A stretch of DNA of 34,045 nucleotides from Ilumatobacteraceae bacterium (GCA_017856815.1 JAFMEI010000006.1:1-34045); one strand, 5' to 3'; counted from the first letter of the stretch, positions 9,557-19,456 are shown. The notes: generated by a model from the sequence alone, not told the origin. Program-made: numbers and translations.

Positions 9557-10519
9557 GTGGCCAGGATGATTCCAACCGTTACGCATCCATTCACGGATTT
9601 GTCACTCGAACTCGCCGATCGTCGTGAGGGCAAAGTGCGCGTTTCATACGCTTTACCCAATCGGCGACGCTTGTTGGTGACCACTGATCGACTCTCCGCA
9701 CTTGATCGGGTTGTTACTGCCGTGCCCTACAAAGGCCAAGTTCTTAATCAACTTGCCGCGTGGTGGTTTGCGAAAACTCAAAGCATCATTGCCAATCATG
9801 TGATTGCGGTACCAGATCCAAATGTTCTCATTGCAGTGGATGCCACACCGCTACCAGTTGAAGTAGTCGTAAGAGGTGCGATCACCGGTAACACCTCGAC
9901 GTCTTTGTGGAGACAGTATGCGAATGGTGCCCGTGTGATTTATGGCCATCGCTTTGAAGATGGCTTAGAACGTGACTCTTTGTTGCCTGAGCCGTTGGTG
10001 ACACCCACCACAAAAGGTGTTTCAGGTTTGCATGACGAACCAATTAGCGAGAGCGAAGTGGTGAGTCGTGGGTTGGTAGACGCATCAACATGGGAGTCGG
10101 TCCGAACCGCCGCACTCTCTTTGTTCACTTTTGGTCAGCAGATTGCCAACCAAGCGGATTTGATTCTTGCGGACACCAAGTATGAATTCGGCTATGACCA
10201 AGATGGCCAATTGATTCTGATCGACGAAATGCACACTCCTGATTCATCGCGATTCTGGGAACGCTCTACTTATGAGACACGTGTTGCTGAGGGCGCTGAT
10301 CCTGAAAGCCTTGATAAGGAACCAATTCGACGCGCTCTTGCTGGTCTTGGTTACACGGGTGATGGTCCACCACCAGATCTTGGCGTAGGTGTCATTGAAG
10401 CGACATCTACTCGTTACATCAAAGCTTTTGAACGCATAACAGGAGATGAGTTCCTACCGGGACAATATCCAGTGGGTGACCGAATCAAATCTGCGCTGAA
10501 ATCCAAGGGAGTCCTGTGA
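9557..10519 (+). CDS. purC: SAICAR synthase (long form)
   Basis: GKVRVSYALPNRRRLLVTTDRLSALDRVVTAVPYKGQVLNQLAAWWF, PVEVVVRGAITGNTSTSLW, LILADTKYEFG, IDEMHTPDSSRFW. Confidence 0.94.
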   Translation: MARMIPTVTHPFTDLSLELADRREGKVRVSYALPNRRRLLVTTDRLSALDRVVTAVPYKGQVLNQLAAWWFAKTQSIIANHVIAVPDPNVLIAVDATPLPVEVVVRGAITGNTSTSLWRQYANGARVIYGHRFEDGLERDSLLPEPLVTPTTKGVSGLHDEPISESEVVSRGLVDASTWESVRTAALSLFTFGQQIANQADLILADTKYEFGYDQDGQLILIDEMHTPDSSRFWERSTYETRVAEGADPESLDKEPIRRALAGLGYTGDGPPPDLGVGVIEATSTRYIKAFERITGDEFLPGQYPVGDRIKSALKSKGVL

Positions 10520-11946
10520 ACCATCAACTGAATCCATTCGATGATTCACCGCGAGAAGAGTGCGGTGTTCTTGCGATCTCAACTCCTACTGGTGACGGTG
10601 TTGCACAAATGTCATTCTTCGGACTCTTTGCCCTCCAACATCGCGGTCAAGAAGCCGCTGGTATCGCCGTCTCCGATGGACAGCGTGCAAGGATCCACAA
10701 AGAAAGTGGATTGGTCTCACAGGTATTCACCCCCGAGGCACTTGCGCCATTAGTTGGCTATCACTCAATTGGGCACACACGGTATTCCACCACAGGTGGT
10801 AGTAACGCACGCAACGCACAGCCCTTCTTGGTTGAGACCATGAATGGTCCACTTGCGGTTGCGCACAACGGCAACCTTGTCAATGCTGGTGCGTTACGTG
10901 AGGAACTTCTTGCCCGCGGCTTCGGCTTGACTGCATCATCGGATACTGAAGTCATCACTTTGATGCTGGCAGCAGCAGGTGGTTCGACATGGGAGGAGCG
11001 CCTTGAGCGCACTTTGCCAGCGTGGAAGGGCGCCTATTCATTAGTTGTTCTAACCGCAGATCGCGTGATGGCAGTGCGTGACCCATGGGGTTTTCGCCCA
11101 CTCAGTGTCGGCAAACTTCCAGGTGGGGGGCACGCTGTCGCTTCAGAGACTTGCGCACTTGAAACACTCGGTTGCACCGGTATTTCTGAAGTCGAGCCAG
11201 GAGAGATAGTCACACTCCACGGTGAAGTAATGGCGCGTCGTCAAGTCATGGCACCAGCTCCCCAGCAGGCGCGCTGTTCGTTTGAGTTCGTGTATTTCTC
11301 GCGTCCAGATTCAACCTGGGATGACCGCAGTGTGCATGCAGTGCGTCAAAATCTCGGCGTTGAACTCGCCAAAGAACATCCAGTTGACGCCGACATAGTA
11401 ATTCCAGTACCCGACTCATCAATCCCTGCAGCCGTTGGATATTCACGCGAGTCGGGCCTTGAGTTCAATGATGGATTAATCAAGAACCGATACATCGGAC
11501 GCACGTTCATTGAGCCAACACAATCAATGCGTGAACGCGGAGTTGCCATCAAGTTCAATGCGCTGAATTCAAATCTCGCAGGAAAACGAGTGGTGATGAT
11601 TGATGACTCGCTAGTTCGCGGTACGACTGCTGGTCCCTTGGTCAAGCTCGTACGCGACGCAGGGGCGACTGAAGTTCATCTGCGACTTACGTGTCCACCA
11701 ATTGTCAATGCTTGTCACTTTGGCGTGGATATGGGACACAACGAGGACCTGATTGCAGCACGTCTCGATCTTGAGCAACTGCGAGAGCACATTGGATGTG
11801 ATTCAATCGGATTTCTGAGTCGAGATGGGATGTTGAGGGCAATTGGTCGTGAGCAGGGATACTGTACGGCCTGTTTCACAGGGGAATACCCAGTACAAAT
11901 AAGTCCCACGAACGGCAAAGCAGCCTTTGAAGGTGCCATCGGATGA
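10516..11946 (+). CDS. purF: Amidophosphoribosyltransferase
   Basis: Short propeptide followed by the CGVLAIS nucleophile Cys, FALQHRGQEAAGI, GHTRYSTTGG, VVMIDDSLVRGTTAGPLV. Conserved Cys in CPPIVNACHFG and YCTACF, as in Fe-S-type PurF. GTGA overlap with purC. Confidence 0.95.
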   Translation: MNHQLNPFDDSPREECGVLAISTPTGDGVAQMSFFGLFALQHRGQEAAGIAVSDGQRARIHKESGLVSQVFTPEALAPLVGYHSIGHTRYSTTGGSNARNAQPFLVETMNGPLAVAHNGNLVNAGALREELLARGFGLTASSDTEVITLMLAAAGGSTWEERLERTLPAWKGAYSLVVLTADRVMAVRDPWGFRPLSVGKLPGGGHAVASETCALETLGCTGISEVEPGEIVTLHGEVMARRQVMAPAPQQARCSFEFVYFSRPDSTWDDRSVHAVRQNLGVELAKEHPVDADIVIPVPDSSIPAAVGYSRESGLEFNDGLIKNRYIGRTFIEPTQSMRERGVAIKFNALNSNLAGKRVVMIDDSLVRGTTAGPLVKLVRDAGATEVHLRLTCPPIVNACHFGVDMGHNEDLIAARLDLEQLREHIGCDSIGFLSRDGMLRAIGREQGYCTACFTGEYPVQISPTNGKAAFEGAIG

Positions 11947-14216
11947 CGCGGTCGTTGTTGAGAGTCATGGTGGTCGGTGCTGGTGCCCGTGAGCATGCAC
12001 TCGCCGAAGCAATAAGTAAGTCACCGAATTGTGCAGCACTTTTTGTGGCCCCAGGCAGTGATGCCATGCCCGGAATTCGCATTGATGCTCAGCCTGATGA
12101 CCTCAACGGAATTCGCCATGCCTGCCGATCCAACGACATCAAACTTGTTGTGATTGGTCCTGAAGCTGCTTTGGCAGCTGGTCTTGCTGACACACTGATC
12201 GAAGATGGAGTAGCGGTATTTGGCCCGACGCGATCGTGCGCGCGTCTTGAGTGGTCAAAGGCGTACACGCGTGAGGTGGCGGATCGACTCGGTATCCCAT
12301 CGCCGAGGTCGAAAACTTTCGCTAAAGGTGAAGTTGATGCAGCCATGAAATGGTGGCGTGATCTCGCCGTGCCGGTTGTTGTCAAAGCGTCGGGTCTCGC
12401 TGCTGGCAAAGGTGTTTTAGTGCCGCAAACCGATGTAGAGATCGAGGCTGCCATCAAGCAGATGGTGCACGACACTGAAACGGTGCTCGAAGAGCGATTG
12501 ACTGGTGCTGAATACTCACTGATTGCAATGTGTGATGGCACTCGCGCCGTAGCCTTCCCGCTGAGTCAGGATCACAAGCGAATTGCTGAGGGCGATCGCG
12601 GCCCGAATACGGGTGGGATGGGTGCGTATGCGCCCGCGCCTGCACCCGGGATGCCCACACTCGATGATCTGGTTCGTGTTTTCATCCAGCCAATTCTTGA
12701 TCACATGAACTCTCTTGGCACTCCGTACCGAGGTGCTTTGTACGCAGGTCTCATGCACACAACAGATGGCCCAAAGCTGATTGAGTACAACTGTCGCTTT
12801 GGTGATCCAGAGGCCCAAGTTCTGTTGCCGTTGCTGCAAGAGGATCTATTGCCGATTCTTTATGCATGCGCCAAAGGAAATGTTGCAAGTGATCTCAAGC
12901 CAAAGATGTTTGGCGCGGCATTTGGAATTGTGCTGGCAAGTGAGGGCTATCCGGAAAAGCCAAAGACAGGAAAGATCATCAAGGGCCTTGACGAGATCGA
13001 CAGAAAGAATTCATTTGCGTACCACGCAGGTACCCAAAAGGTTGGAAATGAATTCAAAACCGCAGGTGGTCGGGTGTTGACCGTGGTTGGCACAGGTGTT
13101 GATCTTGTGTCTGCTCGGGCCGCGGCATATGCGGCTGTTGACAAAATAAGTTTTGAACGAATGCAATTTCGGCGTGATATCGGGTGGCGAGCTCGTGGCG
13201 CAATGCTCACTAGCTATGCAGCTACTGGAGTGGATATTGATGAAGGTACAAAAGCAGTAGACAAAATGAAGGCTGCCGTCGAAGCCACGCATGGGCCAAA
13301 TGTGCTGCGTGGGGTTGGCTCATTCGGTGGCTCCATTGATGTCAGTGTCCTCAAGGACTACGACCATCCCGTTCTGGTTGCTTCAACAGACGGAGTGGGC
13401 ACCAAAGTCGAAATTGCAGCGCGGACGGGTCGGTATCGCGGAGTCGGTGCGGACATTGTTAATCACTGCATCAACGACGTGCTCGTCCAAGGCGCAAAGC
13501 CGTTGTTCTTCCTTGATTATGTTGCTTCATCAAAGTTGCGCAGTGAGATGGTTGCTGAGATTGTGGAAGGAATGGCTTCCGCATGCAAAGTTGCGGAGTG
13601 CGCCTTGCTCGGTGGTGAAACAGCAGAGATGCCAGGGGTCTACAACGATGGCGCCTTTGACATCGCAGGCACTTTGGTCGGTGTGGTTGATCGGGCAAAG
13701 CTACTGCCGTCATCCCCGCCGCGCCCCGGGGATGTCCTCATCGGCATCGCGTCAAATGGCCCACACACAAATGGCTATTCGTTGCTCCGCAAAGCTTTTG
13801 AATGGATGCCGTTGGAGACCGTAGTTGCTCCACTAGAGGTATCTCTGGCGGACGCATTACTGGAGCCACATCGTAACTACCTACCAGTACTTGAACGTGT
13901 GTTGCGTGAGGATTTGGCACGTGCATTGGTGCATATCACTGGCGGTGGCCTGCCAGACAACTTGCCGCGAGTGCTTCCAGAAAATGTGTGTGCTGTAGTT
14001 GAAGTGGACTCGTGGCCTGTTCCACCACTATTCCGACTTGTTCGTGAAATCTTGGCAATGGATAAAGAAGAGCTCTATCGCACCCTCAACATGGGAATCG
14101 GAATGGTTGTAGTCGCCAGTCCAGATCAAACCGATGACGTTCGTAATGCAATTCGTGAACAGACCTGGATCATTGGTCGCCTTGAGGCGGGACAACGCGG
14201 AGTTGTGTTGCGGTGA
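11943..14216 (+). CDS. purD-purM: Bifunctional GAR synthetase (PurD) / AIR synthetase (PurM) fusion
   Basis: Single 757-aa frame. aa 1-420 is PurD (VVGAGAREHALA, GPEAALAAGLADTL, VVKASGLAAGKGVLVP, RGPNTGGMGAYAPAP, YNCRFGDPEAQ, FRRDIGWRA). From aa ~421 is PurM (MLTSYAATGVDIDEGTKAVDKMK, VASTDGVGTKVEIAARTGRYRGVGADIVNHCINDVLVQGAKPLFFLDY, GGETAEMPGVY, ITGGGLPDNLPRVLP, NMGIGM). Confidence 0.95.
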   Translation: MTRSLLRVMVVGAGAREHALAEAISKSPNCAALFVAPGSDAMPGIRIDAQPDDLNGIRHACRSNDIKLVVIGPEAALAAGLADTLIEDGVAVFGPTRSCARLEWSKAYTREVADRLGIPSPRSKTFAKGEVDAAMKWWRDLAVPVVVKASGLAAGKGVLVPQTDVEIEAAIKQMVHDTETVLEERLTGAEYSLIAMCDGTRAVAFPLSQDHKRIAEGDRGPNTGGMGAYAPAPAPGMPTLDDLVRVFIQPILDHMNSLGTPYRGALYAGLMHTTDGPKLIEYNCRFGDPEAQVLLPLLQEDLLPILYACAKGNVASDLKPKMFGAAFGIVLASEGYPEKPKTGKIIKGLDEIDRKNSFAYHAGTQKVGNEFKTAGGRVLTVVGTGVDLVSARAAAYAAVDKISFERMQFRRDIGWRARGAMLTSYAATGVDIDEGTKAVDKMKAAVEATHGPNVLRGVGSFGGSIDVSVLKDYDHPVLVASTDGVGTKVEIAARTGRYRGVGADIVNHCINDVLVQGAKPLFFLDYVASSKLRSEMVAEIVEGMASACKVAECALLGGETAEMPGVYNDGAFDIAGTLVGVVDRAKLLPSSPPRPGDVLIGIASNGPHTNGYSLLRKAFEWMPLETVVAPLEVSLADALLEPHRNYLPVLERVLREDLARALVHITGGGLPDNLPRVLPENVCAVVEVDSWPVPPLFRLVREILAMDKEELYRTLNMGIGMVVVASPDQTDDVRNAIREQTWIIGRLEAGQRGVVLR

Positions 14217-14794
14217 CTGGACGTCTCGTTGTTCTGGCATCCGGAACCGGGACAAATCTGCAAGCAATCATGGATGCTTGTAGCACCAATGTGCTTGCCG
14301 CTGATGTTGTTGCCGTGATCTCAAATAACGGCGATGCTCGCGCTCTCCAGCGCGCACGTGACGCAGGTATCGAGGCAGTGTGTTTAGAAAAAGAGCAAGG
14401 TGAGCTGCGGCGCGATTACGACACGCGTCTTGCCGCGTGCGTTGCACAGTATGTGCCTGATTATGTGGTGCTGGCCGGCTGGATGTTGTTGCTCTCGGCT
14501 AACTTTCTCGATCATGTTGGCAGTCCAGTGATCAACCTTCATCCCGCTCTGCCCGGTGAGCTCCCGGGAGTCAACTCAATTGAGCGTGCCCATGCCGAGG
14601 CAGTTCTTGGCGAGCGAGTTCGCAGCGGTGCGATGGTTCATTTCGTACCCGATGAAGGCGTGGACACTGGGCCCGTGATTGCCAGCGTGGAGATCGCGGT
14701 ATCGGCCCAAGATTCTCTTGAAGAATTCACTAAACGCGTACACGAAGCCGAGCACAAATTGCTCGTAGATGCTCTTATTCAACTTTGCAACTAG
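14213..14794 (+). CDS. purN: GAR transformylase PurN
   Basis: [72 protein letters not shown] overlap with purDM. Confidence 0.95.
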   Translation: MTGRLVVLASGTGTNLQAIMDACSTNVLAADVVAVISNNGDARALQRARDAGIEAVCLEKEQGELRRDYDTRLAACVAQYVPDYVVLAGWMLLLSANFLDHVGSPVINLHPALPGELPGVNSIERAHAEAVLGERVRSGAMVHFVPDEGVDTGPVIASVEIAVSAQDSLEEFTKRVHEAEHKLLVDALIQLCN

Positions 14795-14804
14795 GAGGCA
14801 ACAA

Positions 14805-16295
14805 ATGAAAACCAGTGAACTGTTCCGTGAAGACGAGGGTCTGACCTTTGACGATGTTGTTCTGGTGCCAGCTTGGAGTGACGTCTTGCCGTCCGATGTT
14901 GATACGTCCGCCACTTTCGCCGCTGATATCAGACTCGCCGTCCCACTTGTTTCCGCCGCAATGGATAAGGTCACCGAATCCCGCATGGCAACCGCGCTCG
15001 CGCGGCAGGGAGGAATCGGGGTTTTGCACAGGAACATGTCAATTGCCGACCAAGCCGGTGAGGTTGTCAAGGTGAAGCGCTCACAAAGCGGAATGATCAC
15101 CGATCCCGTAACGTTGCCGATTTCAGCAACACTCGGAGAAGCCGAGGCAATGATGGCGAAGTTCAAATTTTCCGGAGTCCCGATCACGGATGAGAACCGC
15201 AAACTTTTGGGGATTCTCACAAATCGTGATGTGCGGTTTTGTAATCCGAGTGACATGAGTAAATCGGTCTCTGAATTCATGACCGCTGCTCCGTTAGTAA
15301 CTGCACCCGAAGGAACAACGCTTGACGAAGCGCGGTCACTTTTGCAGAAGCACAGAATTGAAAAACTTCCACTTGTAGACAAAGAAGGCAAACTCTGTGG
15401 GCTCATTACGGTCAAGGATTTACTAAAAAAACTGGAACACCCAAACTCAACTCAGGATTCAAGTGGGCGCTTAAGGGTTGCCGCCGCAGTCGGTGTCGGG
15501 CCAGATCTCGAAGCTCGAGTAGCCGCCTTGGTAGCAGCAGGAGTTGATGCGATTGTCATTGACACTGCGCATGGTCATTCAGGGGGAGTAGTGCGCGCCA
15601 TTGCACGAATCCGAAGCCTTTATAAGGATCTACCAATCGTGGCTGGCAATGTAGTGACTCCAGAAGGAGTAGAGGACTTAGTTAAAGCTGGCGCCAATGC
15701 TGTGAAAGTTGGAATTGGTGCTGGATCTATTTGCACCACTCGGGTAATCGCGGGCTCGGGGATGCCCCAGTTATCTGCGATATTCCACTCTGCACAACGT
15801 GCGCGTCAACTCGGGGTGCCAGTAATCGGCGATGGTGGTATCACTTATTCCGGTGACATAGTCAAGGCAATTGCTGCAGGATCAGAAACTGTGATGCTCG
15901 GAAGCATTCTTGCTGGCACCGACGAAGCACCAGGACAACTGGAACTCTATGCAGGGCGCCAATACAAGTCGTACCGTGGCATGGGTTCACTCGGAGCAAT
16001 GGAGGGATTCGGCGCTGATCGATATGCAACGGCTCAAGATGAAGCCGAGTCGGGTTCACGCAAGCTTGTTCCTGAGGGCATCGAAGGACGTGTCCCTTAC
16101 GCTGGCTTCTTGGCGGATGTTGTTTATCAACTAGTTGGCGGTCTCCGCTCGGGTATGGGATATGCCGGTGCCGCATCGTTGGAAGATCTGAGGACAAAAT
16201 CCCGACTCATGAAAGTCACAGCCGCGGGTCGGGCTGAAAGCCACCCTCACGATGTGACCATCACAAAAGAAGCGCCCAACTACCACACGAGCTGA
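14805..16295 (+). CDS. guaB: IMP dehydrogenase with CBS pair
   Basis: [87 protein letters not shown] at 14805 preceded by aggaggcaacaa (strong SD), preferred over 14769. Confidence 0.95.
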   Translation: MKTSELFREDEGLTFDDVVLVPAWSDVLPSDVDTSATFAADIRLAVPLVSAAMDKVTESRMATALARQGGIGVLHRNMSIADQAGEVVKVKRSQSGMITDPVTLPISATLGEAEAMMAKFKFSGVPITDENRKLLGILTNRDVRFCNPSDMSKSVSEFMTAAPLVTAPEGTTLDEARSLLQKHRIEKLPLVDKEGKLCGLITVKDLLKKLEHPNSTQDSSGRLRVAAAVGVGPDLEARVAALVAAGVDAIVIDTAHGHSGGVVRAIARIRSLYKDLPIVAGNVVTPEGVEDLVKAGANAVKVGIGAGSICTTRVIAGSGMPQLSAIFHSAQRARQLGVPVIGDGGITYSGDIVKAIAAGSETVMLGSILAGTDEAPGQLELYAGRQYKSYRGMGSLGAMEGFGADRYATAQDEAESGSRKLVPEGIEGRVPYAGFLADVVYQLVGGLRSGMGYAGAASLEDLRTKSRLMKVTAAGRAESHPHDVTITKEAPNYHTS

Positions 16296-16298
16296 AAT

Positions 16299-17579
16299 TC
16301 AGTCAGCAAAGATAAACAGAATCGGTAGGACGGCAATTGTTAACGCAGCAATTGCGACTAGAACCTGAGACATCGCGTTGCTGCGCCTTGCACCCAAAAC
16401 ATCGTTCCTGCGAGCGAGTAACCAAATCACAAGAATTAACGGTGGCGCTGCAAGACCATTAAGGATTGCAGCGAAATAGAGAGTTCGCACGGAGTCAATT
16501 CCAACGAGATTCATTGCGAGGCCAGCAAGCATTGATGCAGTGATCACAGCGTAGAACGCCTTTGCTTGATTCATCCGCAGACTCAGACCTTCACGCCATC
16601 CAAATGTTTCACTCAATGCGTATGCGGTTGAACCAGCAAGCACAGGAATTGCCAGTAGCCCGGTTCCAACGATGCCGAGTGTGAAAACAAGGCTTGTGAA
16701 TCTTCCTGCCAATGGCTCCAGCGCAGCAGCAGCTTGCTCGGCTGTCGTTATGGTGGCGCTGCCTTTGCTGCCAATAGTGGTTCCCGCAGTAACCATGATT
16801 GCAAACATCACCACTACGCCAGAACTCATACCGACAAACACATCACCTCTCATCGCCGACAACTCAGCTCGGTGCACGGTTGTGTCGCCATCTCGGTGAC
16901 GATCTTTATGCTCTTCCACTTCTTCACTTGTCTGCCAGAAGAAGAGATATGGAGAGATGGTTGTGCCAAATATTGCGATTAGAGCCGCAATTGTCGTTCG
17001 GTCGAAGGTCATATTCGGAATGAATGTGTTCTTGGCAACATCACCCCAGCTCACTTCAACTACGAAAAGCACAAGTATGTAAGAGAGGATCGAGAGACAC
17101 AGCCACTTGAGTACACGCGCGTACTGGTGATAAGGCACGAAGATCTCAAGTACGGCCATGCCGACTGCAAATCCAATCAACAACACCGGAGTTGGTATAG
17201 GAATCAATAACTTGGTAGCAGCTGCCATTGAACCCAGATCGGCACCGATATTGAAGGTGTTTGCTGCAGTCACCAGAGTGACCATGAGCCATAAAACCCA
17301 ACGCCTGTAATGTTCGCGAATAATCGCCGCAAGGCCTTTGCCTGTTACGAGTCCGAGGCGTGCCGTGGTTTCTTGTACTGCAGCTGCCAAAGGAAGTGCA
17401 AGAAGGGCCGTCCAGAGCAATTGGAATTGAAATGATGCGCCAATTTGTGAGTAGGTACCAATTCCACTCGGGTCATCATCTGCTGCACCGGTAACGAGGC
17501 CAGGGCCGAGACGTCGAAAGTAGCCACGACCATGGATGGTGTCACGATGTCGGTGGTGGCGCTTGTTGCTGTCAGTCAT
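16299..17579 (-). CDS. Nramp-family divalent metal transporter, non-canonical metal-site motifs
   Basis: RLGPGLVTGAADDDPSGIGTYSQIG (TM1), FGTTISPYLFFWQTSEEVEEHK (TM6), many hydrophobic TM segments. Start at 17579 gives an ATGA overlap with the upstream gene. Confidence 0.88.
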   Translation of the reverse strand: MTDSNKRHHRHRDTIHGRGYFRRLGPGLVTGAADDDPSGIGTYSQIGASFQFQLLWTALLALPLAAAVQETTARLGLVTGKGLAAIIREHYRRWVLWLMVTLVTAANTFNIGADLGSMAAATKLLIPIPTPVLLIGFAVGMAVLEIFVPYHQYARVLKWLCLSILSYILVLFVVEVSWGDVAKNTFIPNMTFDRTTIAALIAIFGTTISPYLFFWQTSEEVEEHKDRHRDGDTTVHRAELSAMRGDVFVGMSSGVVVMFAIMVTAGTTIGSKGSATITTAEQAAAALEPLAGRFTSLVFTLGIVGTGLLAIPVLAGSTAYALSETFGWREGLSLRMNQAKAFYAVITASMLAGLAMNLVGIDSVRTLYFAAILNGLAAPPLILVIWLLARRNDVLGARRSNAMSQVLVAIAALTIAVLPILFIFAD

Positions 17580-18202
17580 GCCCAACTACGCCGCAGTTCT
17601 CGTAAGGCGCGCGCTTTGACGTCATTCCATTGTCCCGCTTGATTGCGAATTGTCCCAGCTGATGGCCGTTTTGTTGCAGGATCGCTCGCTGACCACTTCG
17701 CATAAGACTCAATTGATGCTGAGTCCGACGCAAGCAGAAACTCAGCCATGAAGTGCACCAGTTCATCTTCGGTCCAACTACGTGAATAATCATCCCGCGG
17801 GGTGTGGCCAATTGAAAGGCCAGCGAGTGCACATGCGTTTGCCCACGAACCAAAGACCTGGATTACCCGCGGCAATGTAGGTCCTTGAATGGCTCCTTCG
17901 GCTACGAGGTCGGCGTAATGCCCGCCTGAAAGCATTTCTGAACCGTTGGCAGCTTCACGGAGAGCTTGCAGGATCTTGTCGTTTGTCCAGATGGTCTGGT
18001 ACCCACCACGATTTTTGGTCTCTGACTCGAGATCGGTCACCAGATGCCGCACCCGCCTAGTTGTTAATTTGCGCGCATCCTCAGTGTGGATTCCAATTCC
18101 CAACGCAAGTTCTGTGTACGTAGCTCCCGGGTGCTCACGGAGCCACGATTCAATCTGCTCGACAACAATTCGCCGTTGTTCCGGCGAGCGCCGAGCTCTC
18201 AC
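17576..18202 (-). CDS. Standalone protein with homing-endonuclease-associated (HNH_repeat-like) repeats; putative DNA-binding
   Basis: MLSGGHYADLVAEGAIQGPTLPRVIQVFGSWANACALAGL and SIESYAKWSASDPATKRPSAGTIRNQAGQWNDVKARAL resemble the PT..i...fgsW..A...AGL repeat. N-terminal HTH-like segment. No HNH or LAGLIDADG nuclease motif. GTGA overlap with P450. Confidence 0.6.
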   Translation of the reverse strand: MRARRSPEQRRIVVEQIESWLREHPGATYTELALGIGIHTEDARKLTTRRVRHLVTDLESETKNRGGYQTIWTNDKILQALREAANGSEMLSGGHYADLVAEGAIQGPTLPRVIQVFGSWANACALAGLSIGHTPRDDYSRSWTEDELVHFMAEFLLASDSASIESYAKWSASDPATKRPSAGTIRNQAGQWNDVKARALRELRRSWA

Positions 18203-19446
18203 TTCAGAGAATATGTGACTGGAAGTCGCTTCAGCCCACCGACAAAAGTGGTGTGAATATGGGCGTAATCGCCGGCGAGTTCCATGGTTTTGATGCGAGG
18301 GATCAACTCGTTGAAGAACGTACGCATCTCCATGCGCGCGAGCATTGCACCAAGGCAGTAGTGAATACCGAAACCAAAAGCAAGGTGTCGGTTTGGTGTG
18401 CGACCAACATCAAACTTGAACGGGTCAGTGAAGGTGTCCTCGTCACGGTTACCAGATGGATAAGAGAGAAGAACTGACTCACCAGCCTTGATGGTGGTAT
18501 TGCGGATTGTGTAATCCTCGGTTGCGGTGCGCATGAAGTGAGTTACGGGAGAAACCCAACGGATCATCTCATCAACCGCTGTGGGGAGTAGAGACATGTC
18601 GTCTTGTAGCCGCTTCAGCTGATCTGGATTCTGCAACAGAGAAAGCATTCCACCTGCGATTGCCGCACTAGTGGTGTCGTGCCCTGCGGTTGCAGTGATT
18701 ATGTAATACGAGATCATCTCAACATCACCAAGTGGCTTGTCATACACCTCACCATTGGCGATCGTTGATGCAAGATCGTGAGTCGGGGTTGACTTGCGTG
18801 ATGCACTCAATTCACTGAAGTAGATGAAAAAGTCATTGATTACTTGAGTCAAATCTTCAATGGTGGTGCCACGCTGAAGATCAGGGTCTGCGTTGCCGAA
18901 CATTTCCTGGGTAAGCATGAGCATGCGCTGGTAGTCGGTCTCTGGCAATCCGAGAATCGCGAGAATCACTTGTAGTGGGTACTGCAATGCGATGTCGCGT
19001 GAGAAATCGCATTTGCCACCCAGATCAGCCATCTTGTCGACGGATTGTTTTGCGAGTTCGCTCATGCGGGCGTCTAGCCGCGCAAGGTTTTTGGGCAAAA
19101 ACCAATCAGCTGCCACCTTGCGATACTCGGCGTGGTCGGGATCATCCATGTGAATGAGGGTGCGAAGCATGTTCCCGTTGTTGCGAGTGTGATCGTCGGC
19201 TTCGGCATTGGCAAGAATCGGACGCGGCTCGTTCAAGAAGATATTGCTCTTGGCCTCGATCTCGAAGATGTCGGCATTTTTTGTAAGCAACCAGAAAGGG
19301 TAGTGATCTGGGGCATTCACAAGGTGAACGGGATCATGTTTGCGTAGCAAAGCGAGCTTGGCATGAAACTCATCAAACGTGCCCCAGGATGCGGGCACGG
19401 TGATCATGTTTCCAGCTTCTTCAAGTTGTGCTTGTAGATCTGACAT
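18199..19446 (-). CDS. Cytochrome P450
   Basis: ITATAGHDTTSAAIAGG (I-helix), DEMIRWVSPVTHFMR (ExxR), AFGFGIHYCLGAMLARMEMR (heme-binding Cys loop). Confidence 0.95.
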   Translation of the reverse strand: MSDLQAQLEEAGNMITVPASWGTFDEFHAKLALLRKHDPVHLVNAPDHYPFWLLTKNADIFEIEAKSNIFLNEPRPILANAEADDHTRNNGNMLRTLIHMDDPDHAEYRKVAADWFLPKNLARLDARMSELAKQSVDKMADLGGKCDFSRDIALQYPLQVILAILGLPETDYQRMLMLTQEMFGNADPDLQRGTTIEDLTQVINDFFIYFSELSASRKSTPTHDLASTIANGEVYDKPLGDVEMISYYIITATAGHDTTSAAIAGGMLSLLQNPDQLKRLQDDMSLLPTAVDEMIRWVSPVTHFMRTATEDYTIRNTTIKAGESVLLSYPSGNRDEDTFTDPFKFDVGRTPNRHLAFGFGIHYCLGAMLARMEMRTFFNELIPRIKTMELAGDYAHIHTTFVGGLKRLPVTYSLK

Positions 19447-19456
19447 GCGTGGGCTC

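Noticed and set aside
13291-13824. 177-aa + strand ORF inside purDM
   Set aside because: Lies entirely within the PurM coding region in another frame; low-complexity Arg/Ser/Cys-rich translation with no recognisable domain.
16285-16303. CTGAA-A-TTCAG palindrome at the guaB/Nramp junction as a terminator
   Set aside because: Arms of only 5 nt, AT-rich, no U-tract; not enough to call a terminator.
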